A stretch of DNA of 64,000 nt from Nocardioides aromaticivorans (lineage in GTDB: Bacteria > Actinomycetota > Actinomycetes > Propionibacteriales > Nocardioidaceae): NCBI RefSeq assembly GCF_013408525.1, contig NZ_JACBZM010000001.1, forward strand, positions 2,232,001 through 2,296,000, given 5' to 3'. The notes beneath the pieces were generated by a model that was given only the letters and a program-made list of their open reading frames with translations, did no database searches and was not told the origin of the DNA. Positions 58,075 to 64,000 of this stretch are shown here, piece after piece (the stretch's first letter is position 1; each line of letters opens with the position of its first letter). Both the position numbers and the translations under genes were made by a program.

Positions 58075-58556
58075 CCCGCGGCCCGCAGCTGGTGCTCGGA
58101 CCCCAGCCACGGCTTGACCCAGGTCATGTCCTCGGGCCGCAGCTGCTCGCCGCACGCCGAGCACCGCTCGCCGTCGGTGGTCTCCTCGCCGCACGCCTGG
58201 TGCACCAGCGCCATGTGGGCGCCGCCCTCGGGCTCGACCGTGTGCCTCTCGCCCCAGATGGCGAGGTGGTGCAGCAGCGGGAGCAGGTCGGCGGCGGCCT
58301 CGGTGGCGACGTACCGCTGGCGCACCCGGCCGTCGCGCTCGTAGTCGACGGTGGCGAGGAGCCCGGCCTCGCGCATGGTGCGCAGCCGCCGGGAGAGGAC
58401 CGCCTCGGAGATGCCGAGGTTGCGGTGCAGCTGGTCGAAGCGCCCGTTGCCGTGCAGCACGTCGCGCACGATCAGCAGCACCCACGGGTCGCCGAGGACG
58501 TCGAGGGAGCGGCGGATCGGGCAGTACTCCGTCGACCAGTCCGAGCGCAGCGGCAT
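58068..58556 (-). CDS. HxlR-family transcriptional regulator
   Basis: Regulator of 162 residues with the HxlR core (YCPIRRSLDVLGDPWVLLIV, FDQLHRNLGISEAVLSRRLR, RQRYVATEAAADL) and a C-terminal zinc-ribbon-like set of cysteines (HQACGEETTDGERCSACGEQ). Start-to-start distance to the divergent MFS gene is only 18 bases, so it almost surely controls that gene and itself. Confidence 0.88.
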   Translation of the reverse strand: MPLRSDWSTEYCPIRRSLDVLGDPWVLLIVRDVLHGNGRFDQLHRNLGISEAVLSRRLRTMREAGLLATVDYERDGRVRQRYVATEAAADLLPLLHHLAIWGERHTVEPEGGAHMALVHQACGEETTDGERCSACGEQLRPEDMTWVKPWLGSEHQLRAAGA

Positions 58557-58574
58557 GCGTGCTAGCGTACCGGG

Positions 58575-59876
58575 GTGACTTCGTTGAAGAAAGCCAGCCG
58601 CCTGCACCCCGCCTGGGTGGTCGCGGCGGTGGCCTTCCTCGCCCTCGTCGGCGCCGCCGGCTTCCGGGCCGCGCCCGGCGCGCTGATGGTGCCGCTGCAC
58701 GACGAGTTCGGCTGGTCCACGAGCGTCATGTCGCTGGCGGTCAGCATCAACCTGGTCCTCTTCGGCCTGACCGCCCCCTTCGCCGCGGCGCTCATGGACC
58801 GCTTCGGTGTACGACGGGTGGTGGCCTGCGCCCTGACGCTGGTCGCGCTCGGGGCGGGCAGCAGCGTGTTCATGACCGCGTCGTGGCAGCTGCTCGTGTG
58901 CTGGGGCGTGCTGATCGGCCTGGGCACCGGGTCGATGGCGCTGGTCTTCGCCGCGACGATCGCCAACCGCTGGTTCGAGCAGCGGCGCGGCCTGGTCATG
59001 GGCGTGCTCACCGCGGGCTCCGCCACCGGCCAGCTCGTGTTCCTGCCCATCGTGGCGGGCCTGGCCGACCACGCCGGCTGGCGCCCGGCCTCGCTCGTGG
59101 TCGCGGCGGCCGCGCTGGTCGTCGTACCGGTGGTGTGGGTGGTGGTCCGCGACTTCCCGGAGGACCGCGGGGTGCGGCCGTTCGGGGCCGGCGACGACTG
59201 GGCGCCGCCGCCGCGCCAGCACGGCGGAGCGACGCGGCGGGCGCTCGAGGGCCTGGCCTTCGCCTCGCGGCAGCGGGCGTTCTGGGCGCTCGCCGGCGCC
59301 TTCGCGATCTGCGGCGCGACGACCAACGGCCTGATCGGCATCCACTTCATCCCGTCGGCGCACGACCACGGCATGTCGAGCACGACGGCCGCCGGGCTGC
59401 TCGCCGTCGTGGGCGTCTTCGACATCGTCGGCACCATCGCCTCGGGGTGGCTGACCGACAAGTTCGACCCGCGGGTCCTGCTCGTCGCCTACTACGCCTT
59501 CCGCGGGCTCGGCCTGCTCCTGCTGCCGCAGCTGCTCGCCGACAGCGTGCACCCGAGCATGGTGCTGTTCATCGTGATCTACGGCCTGGACTGGGTCGCG
59601 ACCGTCCCGCCGACGGCGGCCCTGTGCCGGGAGGCCTTCGGCGAGCGGGGCACGATCGTCTTCGGCTGGGTCTTCGCCTCGCACCAGGTCGGAGCGGCCG
59701 TCGCCGCCCTCGGGGCCGGGGTCATCCGCGACCAGCTCGGCGCCTACACCTGGGCGTGGTGGGGAGGCGCGGCGCTGTGCGCGGTCGCGGCCGTGCTGTC
59801 CGTGGTCGTCGGCGGTGCGGACGACGACGAGGCCGCACCTGCGGAGCCGTCGAGGGTGCCGGGCGCCGTGGCCTGA
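58575..59876 (+). CDS. MFS transporter (OFA/monocarboxylate type)
   Basis: Transporter of 433 residues with twelve helices. The loop-2 motif DRFGVRRVVACAL and the paired half motif GWLTDKFDPRVLL are present, as is the family stretch RRGLVMGVLTAGSATGQLVF. GTG start with no visible ribosome site, so the mRNA may be leaderless. It is divergent from, and probably regulated by, the HxlR gene. Substrate unknown. Confidence 0.85.
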   Translation: MTSLKKASRLHPAWVVAAVAFLALVGAAGFRAAPGALMVPLHDEFGWSTSVMSLAVSINLVLFGLTAPFAAALMDRFGVRRVVACALTLVALGAGSSVFMTASWQLLVCWGVLIGLGTGSMALVFAATIANRWFEQRRGLVMGVLTAGSATGQLVFLPIVAGLADHAGWRPASLVVAAAALVVVPVVWVVVRDFPEDRGVRPFGAGDDWAPPPRQHGGATRRALEGLAFASRQRAFWALAGAFAICGATTNGLIGIHFIPSAHDHGMSSTTAAGLLAVVGVFDIVGTIASGWLTDKFDPRVLLVAYYAFRGLGLLLLPQLLADSVHPSMVLFIVIYGLDWVATVPPTAALCREAFGERGTIVFGWVFASHQVGAAVAALGAGVIRDQLGAYTWAWWGGAALCAVAAVLSVVVGGADDDEAAPAEPSRVPGAVA

Positions 59877-60027
59877 GGGCGTCGTCCCGCCCGGGGGGCG
59901 CCGCCCGCCCTCCTGGTGCGGGTGGGTCGGGTTCGCCCCGGGCTCCTTGTGCAGGTCTCGAGGCTCGCGCTCCGGTCCCTCCTTCGTCGGGACCGGAGGG
60001 CTCGCACCTCGACCTCCCGGTCGCTGG

Positions 60028-60050
60028 TAGCCGCGACTTCGTCGCGGCTA
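60028..60050. terminator. Hairpin terminator
   Basis: TAGCCGCGAC-TTC-GTCGCGGCTA, a perfect 10-bp stem between the convergent MFS and zinc dehydrogenase genes, overlapping the dehydrogenase stop. Confidence 0.65.
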
Positions 60051-61106
60051 CGGCTCGACCGTGACCTTGATCGCCTCGCCGCGCTGGACGATGCCGAACG
60101 CGTCCATCACCTCGGTGAGCGGGATGTGCCGGGTGATCAGGTCCTTCACGGGCACCTGGCCGGTGGAGATGTACTCCAGCGCGCGCTTGTTGTGCTCGGG
60201 GGCGGAGCCGTTGGCGCCGTGGATGTGCAGCTGGCGGTAGTGCACGACGTTGGAGTCGCAGGTGATCGTCGGGTCGGTCTTCGGGAGGCCGCCGAAGAAG
60301 GAGATCCGGCCGTTGCGCGCGGCCATCGCGATGGCCTGCTCCTGGGTGACGTTGGCGGCGGTGGCGGTGATGATGACGTCCGCGCCGCGTCCTCCGGTGA
60401 GCTCCATGACCCGCGCGACGACGTCGACCTCGCTGCCGTCGATGATCTCGTCGGGGTCGACCGCGTCGGCCGACATCTTCAGCCGCTCGGCGTTGACGTC
60501 GACGAGGTAGACCGGACCCGCCTTGTGCACGCCGCGGGCGATCCGGATGTGCATGCAGCCGATCGGGCCGGCGCCGAAGACGACGACGGTGTCGCCCTCC
60601 TCGATGCCCAGCAGCTCCTGGGCGTTGATCGCGCACGCGAACGGCTCGGCCGCCGAGGCCTCGTCGTACCCGACGTTGTCCGGGATGCGGTTGAGCCCGT
60701 CGACCTTCAGCACCTGGCGTGGCACGACCATGAACTCGGCGAACCCGCCGTCGTACTGGTAGCCGACCGAGGTCTGGTTCTGGCACACGGCCATCCAGCC
60801 CTTGCGGCACTCGTGGCACTCGCCGCACGGCACGGCGGCGATGACCTGGACCCGGTCGCCGACCTGCCAGTCGCTGCCGTAGGTCGCGTTGACGTCGGCC
60901 CCCACCTCGACGACCTCGCCGGCGACCTCGTGGCCGGTGATCCGCGGCGGCGTCAGGTTCTGGTGGCCGTTGTGGAGGATCTTGACGTCCGTGCCGCAGG
61001 TCGAGCAGTTGCGGACCCGGATCTTGACCTCATCGGCCCCGCAGTCAGGCTCCGGGACCTCCTCGAGACGGACGTCCTCGGGGGCGTAGTAGCGCAGGGC
61101 GAGCAT
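60048..61106 (-). CDS. Zinc-dependent polyol-type dehydrogenase
   Basis: Medium-chain dehydrogenase of 352 residues. Catalytic zinc ligands are C37 (STCGTD), H59 and E60 (GHE); the structural zinc uses C94, C97, C100 and C108. The nucleotide site is VVVFGAGPIGCMHIRIA with acidic LVDVNAERL, favouring NAD. It resembles sorbitol/threonine dehydrogenases. It is divergent from the mannitol PTS gene, so an alditol-phosphate or related polyol is a fair guess. GGAAGGA precedes the ATG. Confidence 0.85.
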   Translation of the reverse strand: MLALRYYAPEDVRLEEVPEPDCGADEVKIRVRNCSTCGTDVKILHNGHQNLTPPRITGHEVAGEVVEVGADVNATYGSDWQVGDRVQVIAAVPCGECHECRKGWMAVCQNQTSVGYQYDGGFAEFMVVPRQVLKVDGLNRIPDNVGYDEASAAEPFACAINAQELLGIEEGDTVVVFGAGPIGCMHIRIARGVHKAGPVYLVDVNAERLKMSADAVDPDEIIDGSEVDVVARVMELTGGRGADVIITATAANVTQEQAIAMAARNGRISFFGGLPKTDPTITCDSNVVHYRQLHIHGANGSAPEHNKRALEYISTGQVPVKDLITRHIPLTEVMDAFGIVQRGEAIKVTVEP

Positions 61107-61304
61107 GGTCGTTCCTTCCGGTTTCGGGGCTTCCGATGGACACCGTATCCCCAAAGTGGGCAAGAAACCACATCAAATGATGCCCGAATCTGCCCGAATG
61201 TGTTGCGCTGTGCCCGATTGTGAGGTTGACTGCTGCTGTCCCTGTGATCGGCGTCACGTCGCCGGCCCACCCGAGCAGGGCACGAAGGAACGGAGAACCC
61301 CGCG

Positions 61305-63266
61305 ATGTCGACCACCCTCCCGGCCCAGCGGACCGGTGTCCGCCTCCACGTCCAGAAGTTCGGCACGGCGCTGTCGAACATGGTCATGCCGAACATCGGC
61401 GCCTTCATCGCCTGGGGCCTGATCACGGCCCTGTTCATCGAGGTCGGCTGGCTGGCCAAGCTCGGGATCGGCGACAGCCCCGGCAGCTGGGTCGCCGAGA
61501 TCGGCGGCTGGGGCGAGTACGCCGGCGGCGGGATCGTCGGCCCGATGATCACCTACCTGCTGCCGATCCTGATCGGCTACACCGGCGGCCGGATGGTCCA
61601 CGACACCCGGGGCGGCGTCGTCGGCGCGATCGCCACCATGGGCGTGGTCGCCGGCACCGAGATCCCGATGTTCCTCGGCGCCATGATCATGGGCCCGCTC
61701 GGCGGCTGGACGATGAAGCGCCTCGACGCCCTGTGGGACGGCAGCATCCGCCCCGGCTTCGAGATGCTCGTCAACAACTTCTCGGCCGGCATCTGGGGCG
61801 CGATCGTCGCGACCTTCGGCTTCTTCGTGATGAGCCCGGTGGTGACCTTCCTCAGCGACCGGCTCGGCGACGGCGTGGACTTCCTCGTCGACAACAGCCT
61901 GCTGCCGCTGACCTCGCTGATCATCGAGCCCGCGAAGGTCCTCTTCCTCAACAACGCGATCAACCACGGCGTGCTCACGCCGCTCGGCACCACGGAGGCG
62001 CTCGAGGAGGGCAAGTCGGTCCTCTTCCTCCTGGAGGCCAACCCCGGCCCCGGCCTGGGCCTGCTGCTCGCCTACATGGTCTTCGGCCGGGGCATCGCCA
62101 AGGCGTCGGCCCCGGGCGCCGCGATCATCCACTTCCTCGGCGGCATCCACGAGATCTACTTCCCCTACGTCCTGATGAAGCCGAAGCTGATCGTCGCGAT
62201 GATCGCGGGCGGCATGACCGGCGTCTTCGTCAACGTCGTCTTCGACGTGGGCCTGCGCGCCCCGGCCGCACCCGGCTCGGTGTTCGCCGTCTACGCCCAG
62301 ACGGCCAGCGACAGCTATGTCGGCGTCACCCTGTCGATGCTGGCCGCCGCCGGCGTCACCTTCCTCGTCGCCGCCCTCCTGCTCCGTGGCGACACCGACG
62401 GGGGCGAGGACCTCGCCGGCGCGACCGCCAGCATGGAGGCGATGAAGGGCAAGCGGTCGATCGCGTCCAGCGCCCTGGCCGGGAGCCGGCGCGGCACCAT
62501 CGAGCGGATCGTCTTCGCCTGCGACGCCGGCATGGGCTCGTCCGCGATGGGCGCCTCGGTCCTGCGGCGCAAGATCCAGGCCGCCGGCTTCGGCCAGGTC
62601 AGCGTCGTCAACCAGGCGATCGCCAACCTCACCGACACCTTCGACCTCGTCGTCACCCACCGCGACCTCACCGACCGCGCCCGGCAGAAGACGCCGTCGG
62701 CCCTGCACGTCTCGGTCGAGGACTTCATGAGCACGCCGCGGTACGACGAGATCGTCGAGCTGCTGGCGGAGAGCGGGTCCACCGCCACCGCTCCTGAGGC
62801 CCCCGCGCCGGCAGACGCCGAGGTCCCGGGCAGCGGCGGGGTCCTGTCGACCTCCTCGATCGTGCTGTCCGGAACCGCCCGCACCCGCGACGAGGCGATC
62901 ACCGAGGCGGGCGAGCTGCTCGTCGCGGCCGGGGTCGTCGACCCGTCGTACGTCACGGCCATGCACGAGCGTGAGAAGTCGGTCTCCACCCACATGGGCA
63001 ACGGACTGGCGATCCCGCACGGCACCAACGAGGCCAAGGCGGCGGTGCGGCGCACCGGCATCTCGTTCGTCCGCTACGCCGAGCCGGTCGACTGGAACGG
63101 CAAGCCGGCGGAGTTCGTCATCGGCATCGCGGGCACCGGCAACGAGCACCTCGGGCTGCTCGGCCAGATCGCGCACGTCTTCCTCGACAAGGACCAGGTC
63201 GCCCGGCTCCGGGCCGCCAGGACCGAGGACGACGTCCGCGCGGTCCTCGACGGGGTGCACGCCTGA
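61305..63266 (+). CDS. mtlA: PTS mannitol transporter subunit IICBA
   Basis: Fused permease of 653 residues that imports and phosphorylates mannitol (or a close alditol). The IIC membrane domain has TALSNMVMPNIGAFIAWG and NNAINHGVLTPLG; the IIB domain has C406 in CDAGMGSSAMG; the IIA domain has H572 in LAIPHGTNEAK. All three phosphoryl-transfer sites are intact. GGAGAA precedes the ATG. A DeoR gene follows directly and may control it. Confidence 0.95.
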   Translation: MSTTLPAQRTGVRLHVQKFGTALSNMVMPNIGAFIAWGLITALFIEVGWLAKLGIGDSPGSWVAEIGGWGEYAGGGIVGPMITYLLPILIGYTGGRMVHDTRGGVVGAIATMGVVAGTEIPMFLGAMIMGPLGGWTMKRLDALWDGSIRPGFEMLVNNFSAGIWGAIVATFGFFVMSPVVTFLSDRLGDGVDFLVDNSLLPLTSLIIEPAKVLFLNNAINHGVLTPLGTTEALEEGKSVLFLLEANPGPGLGLLLAYMVFGRGIAKASAPGAAIIHFLGGIHEIYFPYVLMKPKLIVAMIAGGMTGVFVNVVFDVGLRAPAAPGSVFAVYAQTASDSYVGVTLSMLAAAGVTFLVAALLLRGDTDGGEDLAGATASMEAMKGKRSIASSALAGSRRGTIERIVFACDAGMGSSAMGASVLRRKIQAAGFGQVSVVNQAIANLTDTFDLVVTHRDLTDRARQKTPSALHVSVEDFMSTPRYDEIVELLAESGSTATAPEAPAPADAEVPGSGGVLSTSSIVLSGTARTRDEAITEAGELLVAAGVVDPSYVTAMHEREKSVSTHMGNGLAIPHGTNEAKAAVRRTGISFVRYAEPVDWNGKPAEFVIGIAGTGNEHLGLLGQIAHVFLDKDQVARLRAARTEDDVRAVLDGVHA

Positions 63267-63286
63267 GGGTGCAGCACAATGGCGCC

Positions 63287-64000
63287 GTGGACTCCGAGAC
63301 CAGGCAGGCGCAGATCCTCGAGCACGCGCGCACGCGCGGCCGGGTCGAGGTGATCGCCATGGCGGACGAGCTCGGTGTCGCGACGGAGACGATCCGCCGC
63401 GACCTCCGGGTGCTCGCCGACCGGCGGCTGGTGAAGCGGACCCACGGCGGTGCCATCCCGCTCGAGAGCGCGACCTTCGAGTCCGGGGTCGAGTACCGCA
63501 GCCGCGTCGACCTCGCCCAGAAGCGCCGGATCGCCGCCGCGGCCGCCGAGCTCCTCCACGGTGCCGAGACGGTCTACATCGACGAGGGCTACAGCCCGCG
63601 GCTGGTCGCGGAGAAGCTGGCGGACAAGGAGCTGACGGTGGTCACCTCCTCGCTCCTGGCGGCCGAGGCGCTGGCCGACAGCGACTCCGTGACGGTGATG
63701 CTGCTGGGCGGCCGGATGCGCGGACGCACCCTGGCGACGGTCGGGGAGTGGAACGCCAGCGTGCTGCGTGGCCTGACCATCGACCTGGCCTTCCTCGGGA
63801 CCAACGCGGTGTCGGTCGAGGACGGCCTCACCACCCCCGACCCGGCCGTCGCGGCCATCAAGGGCGAGGCCGTACGGCGGTCGCGGCGCCGCGTGCTGAT
63901 CGCGGCCCACAGCAAGTTCGGGATCAGCAGCTTCTGCCGGTTCGCGGACGTCGCCGACTTCGAGACGATCGTCACCGGCACCGAGCTCGACAAGGACGAG
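63287..64000 (+). CDS. DeoR-family transcriptional regulator (cut by the window end)
   Basis: 238 codons are present with no stop before the window ends; the family is about 250-260 residues, so little is missing. The N-terminal helix-turn-helix is RQAQILEHARTRGRVEVIA with ETIRRDLRVLADRRLVKRTH, and the sensor domain has the sugar-phosphate-binding LTVVTSSLLAAEALA and LGGRMRGRTLATVGE. A GTG at 63287 is taken as start; GTG 63269 is also possible. It sits 20 bases after mtlA and likely senses a sugar phosphate from it. Confidence 0.9.
   Translation, partial: MDSETRQAQILEHARTRGRVEVIAMADELGVATETIRRDLRVLADRRLVKRTHGGAIPLESATFESGVEYRSRVDLAQKRRIAAAAAELLHGAETVYIDEGYSPRLVAEKLADKELTVVTSSLLAAEALADSDSVTVMLLGGRMRGRTLATVGEWNASVLRGLTIDLAFLGTNAVSVEDGLTTPDPAVAAIKGEAVRRSRRRVLIAAHSKFGISSFCRFADVADFETIVTGTELDKDE

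Overview
This 64 kb window is from a high-GC Gram-positive bacterium, most likely an actinobacterium of the Nocardioides type. The evidence is frequent GTG starts, many ATGA/GTGA stop-start overlaps, a GAF-ANTAR regulator, a cobalt-type nitrile hydratase, and a tandem glycine riboswitch before gcvP. No rRNA, intact tRNA or CRISPR array was seen. The genus is inferred from style, not from a marker gene.

Layout. (1) 0.1-4.8 kb: an overlapping operon of amidase, cobalt-type nitrile hydratase (beta, alpha, activator), CbtB, CbtA and a small 2Fe-2S protein. It turns nitriles into acids and seems to bring its own cobalt supply. (2) 4.8-9.7 kb: a decayed zone with a CsoR-like operator, a frameshifted MFS pump, a NERD protein and an IS256-family element. 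(3) 9.7-22.1 kb: accessory catabolism, with a SnoaL-like protein and two RidA-like proteins, a muconolactone-isomerase-like protein, a nitrate/taurine-type ABC importer, a GntR regulator, an enolase-superfamily dehydratase, a ketopantoate-reductase-like protein, a C-N hydrolase, an AraC regulator and an amidohydrolase. (4) 22.2-32.9 kb: a Rieske dioxygenase system, extradiol dioxygenase, cis-diol dehydrogenase, glutamine-synthetase-like ligase, APC permease, C-C hydrolase, and a class I amidotransferase behind a GntR gene. (5) 33.0-34.4 kb: IclR and MarR regulators. (6) 34.65-42.9 kb: a riboswitch-controlled glycine operon, gcvP-gcvT-gcvH-glyA-lipA-sdaA. (7) 42.9-49.1 kb: a second amidotransferase, a second SnoaL-like protein, HxlR and metallo-hydrolase genes, the lower meta-cleavage operon (hydratase, acetaldehyde dehydrogenase, aldolase) and an AraC remnant. 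(8) 49.1-52.3 kb: a lower-GC insert carrying an ATPase + TOPRIM/DUF4435 pair that resembles the PARIS anti-phage system. (9) 52.4-64 kb: core-like genes (KatE catalase, phosphoesterase, GAF-ANTAR, RsbT/SpoIIE-like protein, HxlR/MFS pair, zinc dehydrogenase, mannitol PTS, DeoR).

How the genes fit. Regions 4 and 7 encode a full biphenyl-type route: ring dihydroxylation, dehydrogenation, meta cleavage, C-C hydrolysis, then hydratase, aldolase and acylating acetaldehyde dehydrogenase to pyruvate and acetyl-CoA. The glutamine-synthetase-like ligase and the class I amidotransferase resemble the gamma-glutamylation step of aniline degradation (TdnQ/TdnT, AtdA1/A2) or the Puu polyamine pathway. Together with the nitrile hydratase operon this suggests a locus for a nitrogen-bearing aromatic compound. 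The actual substrate cannot be read from sequence.
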